Source of the DNA: Candidatus Phaeomarinibacter sp.
Lineage (GTDB): Bacteria; Pseudomonadota; Alphaproteobacteria; CGMCC-115125
Direction: 5' to 3'
Length of the DNA stretch: 5,375 bases
NCBI GenBank assembly: GCA_028279995.1
Contig: JANQMQ010000185.1
Location: 1 to 5,375 of the forward strand
The number at the start of each line of letters is the position of its first letter. Positions within the stretch are counted from its first letter, which is position 1. The position numbers were made by a program, and so were the translations under genes. Below are positions 1-5,196 of the stretch, piece after piece. The notes beneath the pieces were generated by a model. That model ran no database searches and was not told the origin of the DNA. It worked only from the letters and a program-made list of their open reading frames with translations.

Positions 1-443
1 GCCAGCCAGCTGCGGCTTGAGAGTTCCTGCCCCATGACATCGAACAACCCATACGAGATGGTCTTTGTGCGTTCGTGATCGAGCGGTGCCTTGAACAGAG
101 TAACAAGGCGGGCGGCTGCGGGGCCGAAGGCGATGGGGCCGGCGGCCGCTGACAGCCAACGCTGGACCTGGGCGGCGGCAAGCGGTGCGGCCGGCAGCCA
201 GGTCTCGTCGGCATATTTCTTCGCCAGATAGACAAGGATGGCATTTGAATCCGCAACAATAACCCCGCCGTCGTCGATCACCGGGATCTGGCCGAAGCTG
301 TTAAGGGCGCGGAAGCTGTCGGATTTGTGGGCACCTGCCAGCAAGTCGACATCCACCAGTTCATGGTCAAGGCCGAGGATGGAGAGGAACAGCTGGATGC
401 GATGGGCGTGGCCGGAGAGTTCATGGCGGTAAAGCTTGATCAT
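1..443 (-). CDS. Glutathione S-transferase, 3' end beyond the window (partial)
   Basis: Reading leftward from the ATG at 443 gives 147 codons with no stop before the window edge, so the C-terminal part is missing. The start MIKLYRHELSGHAHR fits the thioredoxin-like N-terminal domain of soluble glutathione S-transferases (about residues 1-78). Visible landmarks are a candidate catalytic Ser10, the cis-proline segment GQIPVID (Pro54) and the glutathione-contacting DSNAIL segment (65-70). The helical second domain begins near residue 88. The family conjugates or exchanges glutathione on electrophilic substrates in the cytoplasm; the substrate cannot be read from sequence. An AGGAAAG Shine-Dalgarno (459 to 453) lies 9 bases before the ATG. 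It is divergent from a LysR-type gene, which suggests regulation by that protein. Family assignment is firm; the specific class is uncertain. Confidence 0.93.
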   Translation of the reverse strand, partial: MIKLYRHELSGHAHRIQLFLSILGLDHELVDVDLLAGAHKSDSFRALNSFGQIPVIDDGGVIVADSNAILVYLAKKYADETWLPAAPLAAAQVQRWLSAAAGPIAFGPAAARLVTLFKAPLDHERTKTISYGLFDVMGQELSSRSWL

Positions 444-585
444 GGGGACTGTCTTTCCTGTGCGGTACAGCAGATGCGGAGGCTGTGTGAAACAACAGAG
501 GGAATGTGGCCTATCCTCACCTTGTTGATAATCCGTCGAATAGTATAAATACTGTCAACAAATTACAGACAATAGGGCCGCGCCC
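444..585. promoter_or_regulatory. Divergent intergenic regulatory region between the transferase and LysR genes
   Basis: This 142-base AT-richer gap separates two divergent genes and must hold both promoters. Rightward candidate: TTGATA (525-530), 17 bases, then AATACT (548-553); a TATAAA at 544-549 is an alternative -10. Leftward candidate: a perfect TTGACA (558 to 553), with no strong -10 at 16-18 bases; an alternative leftward -10 is TATACT (547 to 542). Dyads present are AGTAT-AA-ATACT (542-553) and the wider TTGTTGATA (522-530) with TGTCAACAA (553-561), an inverted repeat with one mismatch. LysR-type proteins usually bind short dyads in such regions. The presence of promoters here is well supported; the exact boxes are not. 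Confidence 0.6.
542..553. promoter_or_regulatory. Possible LysR-type operator dyad
   Basis: AGTAT and ATACT form a perfect five-base dyad around a central AA. It lies 32 bases before the LysR start and overlaps the predicted -10 region of the regulator gene, a typical place for autoregulation. An arm this short can arise by chance, so its role is inferred from position. Confidence 0.35.
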
Positions 586-1473
586 ATGGATACTCTGGAA
601 GCAATGCGGGTGTTTTCGGCGGTGGCTGAGCAGGGCAGTTTTTCGGAAGCGGCCCGGCGTCTGGGTATGTCCAAGGCGCTGGCCAGCAAGAAAGTCGCCC
701 AGTTGGAAGAGCATCTGGGCGTGCGCCTGCTCAACCGGACCACGCGGCATGTGGGGCTTACGGAAACAGGCGCGGCCTATCGCGAGAGGTGCGCCGCCCT
801 GGTTGCCGAGGTGGATGAAGCCCATGACATGGTGCGCAGCCGTCACGGGGCCCCGAGGGGGGTGCTGAAAGTCGCGGCCCCGCGCGCCTTTGGGGAAGAC
901 GTGTTGATCCCGGCGATGGCCTCGTTCCTGGACGCCTATCCTGATATTTCGCTGACCCTGACACTGGACGAGCGGCGCGTGGACATCATCGGTGAGGGCT
1001 ATGATGTGGCCATCCGGGTGGATGACATGCCGGACTCAAGCCTCATCGTTCGCAAGATCACCGACTTCCCGTATCTCATCTGTGCATCGCCGGACTATTT
1101 GGCCGCACATGGCACGCCGCAGCATCCCGATGATCTTGATCGCCATAAATGTGTGGTGCTGTCCTCCGTCAATCCAACAGGGCACTGGAGCTTCACGGTA
1201 GATGGCGAGACGTTGCGGGTGCAGGTGCCGACCCGTGTGCGGGTCAACACGGCGCGTGGCGTGGCGACTCTGGTTCGTGGCGGTCTGGGTCTGGGGCTGT
1301 GCCTGTGGTCGACGGTTTGCGAAGACCTGACCGAAGGACGCCTCGTTCGTGTCCTTGAAGACTGTGAGTTCTACGACCGCAGCATCTATGCGGCCTATCC
1401 CCATAGTCGGCATCTTTCCGGGAAAGTTCGGGTCTTTGTGGACCATTTGATAGATCACTGCCGGACGATCTAG
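586..1473 (+). CDS. LysR-type transcriptional regulator (CrgA-like group)
   Basis: Complete protein of 295 residues, the normal length for LysR-type regulators. Residues 1-60 form the winged helix-turn-helix: MDTLEAMRVFSAVAEQGSFS leads into the recognition helix around residues 28-40, then RLLNRTTRHVGLTETG (47-62). A linker helix follows to about residue 88. Residues 90-290 are the substrate-binding-like effector domain, with GVLKVAAPRAFGEDVL at its start, as in the CrgA-like group. Such proteins act as DNA-binding tetramers, often repressing themselves and controlling a divergent gene, here the glutathione S-transferase. An AGGG (574-577) 8 bases upstream serves as a modest ribosome site and supports the ATG at 586. 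The inducer is unknown. The following hydrolase gene is on the same strand and could be co-transcribed. Confidence 0.96.
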   Translation: MDTLEAMRVFSAVAEQGSFSEAARRLGMSKALASKKVAQLEEHLGVRLLNRTTRHVGLTETGAAYRERCAALVAEVDEAHDMVRSRHGAPRGVLKVAAPRAFGEDVLIPAMASFLDAYPDISLTLTLDERRVDIIGEGYDVAIRVDDMPDSSLIVRKITDFPYLICASPDYLAAHGTPQHPDDLDRHKCVVLSSVNPTGHWSFTVDGETLRVQVPTRVRVNTARGVATLVRGGLGLGLCLWSTVCEDLTEGRLVRVLEDCEFYDRSIYAAYPHSRHLSGKVRVFVDHLIDHCRTI

Positions 1474-1548
1474 GGTCCGCTTCTCCAGCAGGTAATTGCT
1501 GCGCAGGAAACTGGGTGCAACGCTTTTCAAGACTGATACGAGGGTCCC

Positions 1549-2334
1549 ATGACACTTGAGCTGATTTCCCGCGGCGCCGGTACGCTGGGCCGGCCGCAGT
1601 TGCTGTTCCTGCATGGCGGATTTCATGATGCGCGATGCTGGGATCATCATTTCCTGCCTTGGTTCGCGGACAGGAGCTGGGCCGCACACGCCATGAGTAC
1701 CCGCGGACATGGCAAGAGCCCGGGTGACCTTGCCGCCGACAAGCCGGGGCTTGAAGACTTTGCTGACGACGTAGAGGCGATGATCGCGCGGCTTGGTGGC
1801 GATGTCGTGCTGATCGGCCACTCGCTCGGCGGTGTGCTGTCGCAAATGATCCGGGAACGGAATACATCCGTGGTGGGAACTGTCCTGCTTTCATCTTCGC
1901 CGATGCGGCCGTCGCTGGGAGTGGCATGGCGCATGCTGCGCCAGCATCCGGTGTCGCTGTTCAAGGCGCAGGCGCTTGGCGATTTTGAAGCCGGCCTGCC
2001 GGCATTCATTTCTTTCTTCTATGGCGGCAATCTCGATCCGGATCTCAAGGCGAGATATGTGAGCGAGCTATGCGGTGAATCTCCACGCGCCATGGCTGAA
2101 CTGTTCAAGCGCAAGCCGCCGGAGACGCCAGACCTTGAAACGCGGCCTGTGCTTGTGGTTGCGGGGCGCGACGATTGGTCCATCCCGATGGAGAACCACG
2201 AATGGCTGGCGAGCACGTTTCAGGCCCCTTTGAAAATTGTTCCGGGTGCGCACAATCTCATGGTTGACCCCGCCTGGCAGGAAAGCGCATCAGTCATTCA
2301 TGAATGGCTGATGGAGCATGTCGTAAGTCACTGA
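1549..2334 (+). CDS. Alpha/beta hydrolase (esterase/lipase-like), complete
   Basis: A 261-residue alpha/beta-hydrolase fold protein with all catalytic landmarks. They are the oxyanion-hole motif LFLHGG (19-24), RGHGKS (52-57), the nucleophile elbow GHSLGG (90-95) with Ser92, the acid in GRDDWSIP (206-213, most likely Asp209), and the base His235 in GAHNLMVDP. Residues of roughly 120-190 form a variable cap region, which normally sets substrate choice. There is no signal peptide, so a cytoplasmic enzyme is expected. A GAGGG (1540-1544) close before the ATG supports the start. It follows the LysR gene by 75 bases and precedes the patatin lipase by 128 bases. The reaction is probably ester or acyl-thioester hydrolysis, but haloalkane or C-C bond hydrolases share this fold. 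The last codons contain a striking palindrome (2288-2313). Confidence 0.93.
   Translation: MTLELISRGAGTLGRPQLLFLHGGFHDARCWDHHFLPWFADRSWAAHAMSTRGHGKSPGDLAADKPGLEDFADDVEAMIARLGGDVVLIGHSLGGVLSQMIRERNTSVVGTVLLSSSPMRPSLGVAWRMLRQHPVSLFKAQALGDFEAGLPAFISFFYGGNLDPDLKARYVSELCGESPRAMAELFKRKPPETPDLETRPVLVVAGRDDWSIPMENHEWLASTFQAPLKIVPGAHNLMVDPAWQESASVIHEWLMEHVVSH
2288..2313. repeat. Near-perfect 26-base palindrome in the end of the hydrolase gene
   Basis: The left half CATCAGTCATTCA and right half TGAATGGCTGATG are complementary at 12 of 13 positions with no spacer; the one exception (2294 with 2307) becomes a G-U pair in RNA. The core CATTCATGAATG is a perfect 12-base palindrome. It spans hydrolase codons for about residues 247-255 and ends some 20 bases before the stop codon. 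RNA could form a stem of about 11 pairs with a four-base loop. No T-run follows, so a standard intrinsic terminator is unlikely. It may be an operator, an mRNA-stabilising hairpin or a coincidence of coding. Confidence 0.8.
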
Positions 2335-2344
2335 TGTAAAAGCG

Positions 2345-2365
2345 CTAATCTGTCATGCGGATTAG
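2345..2365. repeat. Inverted repeat CTAATC-N9-GATTAG after the hydrolase gene
   Basis: Perfect six-base arms (2345-2350 and 2360-2365) surround a nine-base spacer. It begins 11 bases after the hydrolase stop and about 100 bases before the lipase start, so it could be an operator for the lipase or a weak RNA hairpin. No T-run follows the right arm. Arms of this size occur by chance every few hundred bases. Confidence 0.45.
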
Positions 2366-2442
2366 ATGTTGCATTGCAGCGTAATTCGCGGTCCTGTGGC
2401 GCACATAACGCTTCCAAAGTCTGAGCTGTGTGCTCGGATATT

Positions 2443-2454
2443 GGAGAAAGAGGG
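2443..2454 (+). promoter_or_regulatory. Ribosome binding site that fixes the lipase start at 2463
   Basis: GGAGAAAGAGGG ends 8 bases before the ATG at 2463, an ideal spacing. An in-frame GTG at 2430 would add 11 residues, but this purine stretch would then lie inside the coding region, and nothing comparable precedes 2430. The ATG at 2463 is therefore preferred. Confidence 0.75.
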
Positions 2455-2462
2455 CAGCACCC

Positions 2463-4073
2463 ATGTTCAATCGTTTGAGCAAAATCGAAGAGGCAATGGC
2501 TGCGGCAGAAACCCATGAAGAATGGGCGCAGGCCGCACTGGACCATGACGCACAGACCGGTATGGACCGGTGGAAGCGCATGGATCAGACGCGCCTCTAT
2601 GACCATGTGGAGATCCGGTCCCGTCTTGATCGCCTGCGTGAGCTACGTGCACGCCATGATGATGTAGGACTGCTGTTTGCGCTGAATGAAGGCATTCACG
2701 GCAATATGGGCGGCATGGGCAAAGGTGTGCTCTACACCCGCGCCAAGTTCGGCACCAAGAAGCTTATCTGCGATTATGTGGACGAGATCACGTCGGCGCT
2801 TGATCACATCGCTGCTCTGGATACGGACGAAATTACACTGGAAGAAAAGATCGATTTCTTCCGTCGTGCCAGCCATTGCTTTGGCCGTACAGCTCTGATG
2901 CTGTCCGGCGGCGGCATCCTCGGCAACTACCACATGGGTGTTGTCAAGGCGCTGATTGAACATGACCTGCTGCCGACCGTGATCTCGGGTTCCAGCGCCG
3001 GCTCCATTGTCGCCGCTGTCATTGGCACCAACAGTGACACGCAACTCAAGCGGCTGATTGCAGACCCTGCTCTTGAGCTTGAAGCGCGCCGTGAGGCCAG
3101 CTGGTTCGACCGTGCCCTGTGGGGCCGTCATCCGCAGCTCGACATTCACGAAGTGGAAGAGATGATTGCGCGGCTGGTGCCGGATCTCACCTTCCAGGAA
3201 GCGTTCGAGAAGACGGGCCGCCACATCAATGTGTCCGTCGCCCCGGCTGAGATGCACCAGACATCGCGGCTGCTGAACGCCATCACGTCGCCCAATGTCT
3301 ATGTGCGTAAGGCCATTCTTGCTTCCAGTGCCGTGCCGGGTGTGTTCCCGCCTGTGATGCTGGAAGCCAAGACCGTGGCCGGTGAGCGCATTCCGTATCT
3401 ACCGACGCGCAAATGGGTGGATGGGTCCGTCCATGATGACCTGCCGGCAAAGCGGCTGATGCGCCTTTACGGGGTCAACCATTTCGTTGTCTCCATGGTC
3501 AATCCTCTGGTCATTCCGTGGTTGCGGGACCCGACGACGGAGCGTGGTTTTTCCGCGATGATTTCCCAGCAGGCTGAGCGCTGGGTGAAGGAGATCATTC
3601 GCGGTAGCGTGTCGGTGACACAGACCTTCACGCGTAACAATCCGCGCCTCAACTTCATCCTGTCCATGTTCTCGTCCATTGCGACGCAGACCTACACGGG
3701 CGACATCAACATCATTCCCGCGGCACGGCTGTTTGATCCGCGTAAACTCCTGTCTCATCCGACACAGGAAGAAGTGATGTCGTTCGTGGAAGAAGGCGAG
3801 CGGGCGACCTGGCCCAAGATCGAGATGATCCGTGTCTGCACGAAGATCAGCAGTACGCTGGACCGTATTCTTGCGGACTATGACGCCATCGAGTTCGAGA
3901 ATGCGCCTGAAAAGGCGCCGCGCCTCAAGGCCGAGCGCAGTGCGCGCTCCAGCACGCGGGGCCGGGCGTCGGCAACCGGACGTCGGTCAACCGCCTCCAA
4001 GCCGAAGACCAAAGCTTCGGCTAAGACAGCAACAAAGGCCAAACCGGCGTCTTCGCGTTCATCGGCAGCCTAG
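2463..4073 (+). CDS. DUF3336-patatin lipase, triacylglycerol lipase-like, with basic C-terminal tail
   Basis: Using the ATG at 2463 the protein has 536 residues. Residues of about 5-135 match the DUF3336 region found before the patatin domain in yeast TGL3/4/5 and plant SDP1 triacylglycerol lipases. The patatin domain follows. It has the oxyanion loop SGGGILG (148-154), the nucleophile elbow GSSAG (176-180) with catalytic Ser178, ASSAVPGVFPPV (288-299), and DGS (320-322) with catalytic Asp320, giving the Ser-Asp dyad. It therefore probably hydrolyses acylglycerols or phospholipids at a membrane or lipid-body surface. No signal peptide is visible. Residues 481-536 form a low-complexity tail rich in Ala, Lys, Arg, Ser and Thr, with about 16 basic and 2 acidic residues. 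It is convergent with the desaturase gene, 9 bases between stops. Domain call is firm; true substrate is unproven. Confidence 0.95.
   Translation: MFNRLSKIEEAMAAAETHEEWAQAALDHDAQTGMDRWKRMDQTRLYDHVEIRSRLDRLRELRARHDDVGLLFALNEGIHGNMGGMGKGVLYTRAKFGTKKLICDYVDEITSALDHIAALDTDEITLEEKIDFFRRASHCFGRTALMLSGGGILGNYHMGVVKALIEHDLLPTVISGSSAGSIVAAVIGTNSDTQLKRLIADPALELEARREASWFDRALWGRHPQLDIHEVEEMIARLVPDLTFQEAFEKTGRHINVSVAPAEMHQTSRLLNAITSPNVYVRKAILASSAVPGVFPPVMLEAKTVAGERIPYLPTRKWVDGSVHDDLPAKRLMRLYGVNHFVVSMVNPLVIPWLRDPTTERGFSAMISQQAERWVKEIIRGSVSVTQTFTRNNPRLNFILSMFSSIATQTYTGDINIIPAARLFDPRKLLSHPTQEEVMSFVEEGERATWPKIEMIRVCTKISSTLDRILADYDAIEFENAPEKAPRLKAERSARSSTRGRASATGRRSTASKPKTKASAKTATKAKPASSRSSAA
3900..4070 (+). 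other. Lysine/arginine/alanine-rich disordered tail of the lipase
   Basis: The last 56 or so lipase residues, after the patatin domain, lack hydrophobic residues and consist mostly of Ala, Ser, Thr, Lys and Arg, for example SKPKTKASAKTATKAKP. The composition resembles histone H1-like bacterial tails and the tail of the PhaF-type phasin, which bind nucleic acid. Here it could bind anionic lipid, polyphosphate or DNA. It stays in frame to the stop codon with similar base composition, so it is unlikely to be a frameshift artefact. Confidence 0.8.
4000..4022. repeat. 8-base inverted repeat near the convergent gene ends
   Basis: AGCCGAAG (4000-4007) and CTTCGGCT (4015-4022) are perfectly complementary around a seven-base spacer. 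The repeat lies inside the lipase tail codons, and about 60 bases past the desaturase stop on the other strand. It could act as a 3'-end hairpin for the desaturase transcript. There is no T-run on either side, so it is not a standard intrinsic terminator. Confidence 0.5.
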
Positions 4074-4082
4074 GCCGAGGTC

Positions 4083-5054
4083 TCAGCCCAGCGGCTTTGA
4101 CACCGGCATGCCTGCGTCCTGAATGTCGTCCTGCGTTTCGCGGAAGAACGCACGGTACTTCGTGAAGGGTATGCGCGGGAAGGCGTGGTGCACGCCATGA
4201 TAGTTCTGCTGCACGTAGGCCCAGGTTACCAGCGTATCCAGCCAGCGGGGGAACACGAACACGCGCGTGTTTTCAAACCGCGCGCGGGCCTTGTGCGGTG
4301 TGTGCACCAGATAGTCGAACAGTAGTCCAAGCGTCATGGCAGCCAGCATGGCGGGGATGAAGTAGCCGAACAGCGCGAGCTTCCAATCCACGAACACGGC
4401 GACGGCAACAAGAACAACTGTGGAGATGGTCGTGTCGCGCAGGCCGATCCAGTAGGCGCGGCGCATGCGCTTGTCGTCCCAGTGGCGTTTGCAGAACAAA
4501 AAGTAGCCGTTGAAGATGGTCATGCTGCGCAGCAGGGTCATCAGCCAGTTTGAGCCTTTCACCCAGTGGTCCGGGTCATGCTCGGGATCATTTGTGTTGC
4601 GGTGATGGGTGAGATGGATGGTGCGGTGCATCTCGTAGGAATGCGAGAGGAAGAACGATGATAGTGTGCCGATGGCGCGGTTGATCCACACTAGGTCCTG
4701 GCGGTTGCCGGTGATGTTCTGGTGCACCGCTTCATGCAGGGCCGTGTAGCTGAGATAGACACAGACATAGGTGATGATCGCAACAGCCCATAGGGGCATG
4801 ACGCCCTGAGCACCCAGAATCATGGTGGTGATGATGACGGCGGCACAGCCAAGGGATAGAGCGATGGTCTGCCAGACAACGCCGCCGATCATGGCGTGCG
4901 CTGTGGTGGCCATGGCATCGCTGTGCGGTTTCAGCTCTGGAAGCATCCTCATCCTCCGATCCAGCCAGATATAACGCCAATATAAACCGATGTAAGGCCT
5001 GAACCCGGGGAATATTTGTTGCGCTGCGGTAAGCGTTGTCAGGCGCAACGGCAT
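4083..5054 (-). CDS. Membrane fatty acid desaturase/hydroxylase family protein
   Basis: Starting at the ATG at 5054 the protein has 323 residues. It carries the three histidine boxes of the membrane di-iron desaturase/hydroxylase superfamily (PF00487 type): HEAVH (107-111), HLTHH (147-151, followed by RNTNDPEHDPD) and HGVHH (286-290). Further histidines are His143, His251 and His254. Hydrophobic segments near 55-82, 86-105, 207-223 and 228-250 fit an inner-membrane enzyme with its iron site facing the cytoplasm. It would use oxygen and an electron donor to desaturate or hydroxylate an acyl chain; a carotenoid hydroxylase is an alternative. AGGAGAG (5066 to 5060) ends close before this ATG, whereas the in-frame GTG at 5117 has no such site. 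The gene is convergent with the lipase and divergent from a dehydrogenase. Confidence 0.92.
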   Translation of the reverse strand: MPLRLTTLTAAQQIFPGFRPYIGLYWRYIWLDRRMRMLPELKPHSDAMATTAHAMIGGVVWQTIALSLGCAAVIITTMILGAQGVMPLWAVAIITYVCVYLSYTALHEAVHQNITGNRQDLVWINRAIGTLSSFFLSHSYEMHRTIHLTHHRNTNDPEHDPDHWVKGSNWLMTLLRSMTIFNGYFLFCKRHWDDKRMRRAYWIGLRDTTISTVVLVAVAVFVDWKLALFGYFIPAMLAAMTLGLLFDYLVHTPHKARARFENTRVFVFPRWLDTLVTWAYVQQNYHGVHHAFPRIPFTKYRAFFRETQDDIQDAGMPVSKPLG

Positions 5055-5062
5055 TTGCTCTC

Positions 5063-5075
5063 TCCTGCGGCAGGA
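5063..5075 (-). promoter_or_regulatory. Palindrome overlapping the desaturase ribosome binding site
   Basis: TCCTGC-C-GCAGGA (minus strand) is a perfect dyad with six-base arms around one base. Its downstream arm includes AGGA of the desaturase Shine-Dalgarno (AGGAGAG). In RNA a five-pair stem with a three-base loop could form and hide the ribosome site. Confidence 0.55.
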
Positions 5076-5076
5076 A

Positions 5077-5095
5077 CCAGCTGACGGATAGCTGG
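5077..5095. repeat. Inverted repeat CCAGCT-N7-AGCTGG
   Basis: Perfect six-base arms (5077-5082 and 5090-5095) flank a seven-base spacer. It lies one base from the palindrome at the desaturase ribosome site, so the two could stack as hairpins in the leader, or serve as a protein-binding dyad. Confidence 0.5.
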
Positions 5096-5105
5096 CATGC
5101 GGCCT

Positions 5106-5133
5106 GACACCCTGCACTGATTTGCCGGGTGTC
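5106..5133. repeat. Inverted repeat GACACCC-N14-GGGTGTC
   Basis: Perfect seven-base arms (5106-5112 and 5127-5133) flank a fourteen-base spacer. The arm spacing of about two helical turns (21 bases centre to centre) suits a dimeric repressor or activator binding one face of the DNA. It is centred in the divergent region, about 65 bases from each start codon, so it could control either gene. Confidence 0.5.
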
Positions 5134-5196
5134 CTGGGGACCGGTAAGGATTGGGGGACAGAAATTCACTCACAAAACCACACAGGGAGATCCAAG

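Larger units (their letters stand above)
2335..2462 (+). promoter_or_regulatory. Gap upstream of the patatin lipase, probable promoter or leader
   Basis: These 128 bases between two same-strand genes contain no convincing ORF. They hold the inverted repeat CTAATC-N9-GATTAG (2345-2365) near the left end and a long purine-rich ribosome-binding stretch at the right end. I could not find a convincing -35/-10 pair; CATAAC at 2404-2409 is the best -10-like element and lacks a -35. The length suggests a separate promoter for the lipase gene, but this is inference. Confidence 0.35.
5055..5196. promoter_or_regulatory. Divergent intergenic region with three inverted repeats
   Basis: These 142 bases separate the leftward desaturase and the rightward dehydrogenase, so both promoters should lie here. 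Three perfect inverted repeats sit side by side in the desaturase-proximal half (5063-5075, 5077-5095, 5106-5133). A weak leftward promoter candidate is TTGTGA (5175 to 5170), 17 bases, AATCCT (5152 to 5147); it would put all three repeats in the desaturase mRNA leader. No clear rightward promoter is visible. Confidence 0.45.

Noticed and set aside
483..498. CTGT-N8-ACAG dyad in the transferase-LysR gap
   Set aside because: Four-base arms are too short to support a claim.
1462..1501. Two small stem-loops after the LysR gene (CGGAC/GTCCG and CAGCA/TGCTG) as a terminator
   Set aside because: The arms are only five bases, the loops are moderate, and no T-run follows; such repeats are expected by chance.
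1472..1547. Repeated AGGGTCC at 1472-1478 and 1541-1547 as a direct repeat or attachment-like site
   Set aside because: Only seven bases match, one copy overlaps a stop codon and the other a ribosome site, and no mobile element lies between them.
1036..1845. Long minus-strand reading frame (269 codons) across the LysR and hydrolase genes
   Set aside because: It is antisense to two clearly conserved proteins, crosses their intergenic gap, and its translation shows no family motif. It is a shadow of GC-rich coding sequence.
1244..1927. Minus-strand reading frame of 227 codons, rich in Arg, Ser and Pro
   Set aside because: The composition is typical of a non-coding frame and it overlaps two well-supported genes on the other strand.
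2423..2435. GAGC-N5-GCTC stem before the lipase ribosome site
   Set aside because: Four-base arms only, expected often by chance.
2430..2462. GTG start for the lipase, adding 11 residues
   Set aside because: The strong purine-rich ribosome site at 2443-2454 would be inside the coding region and is ideally placed for the ATG at 2463.
2643..3257. Minus-strand reading frame of 204 codons opposite the lipase gene
   Set aside because: It lies wholly opposite the DUF3336-patatin gene, has no recognisable domain, and its composition reflects the reverse complement of the real codons.
5055..5117. GTG start for the desaturase at 5117, adding 21 residues
   Set aside because: The added residues resemble no desaturase N-terminus, no ribosome site precedes the GTG, and AGGAGAG is well placed for the ATG at 5054.
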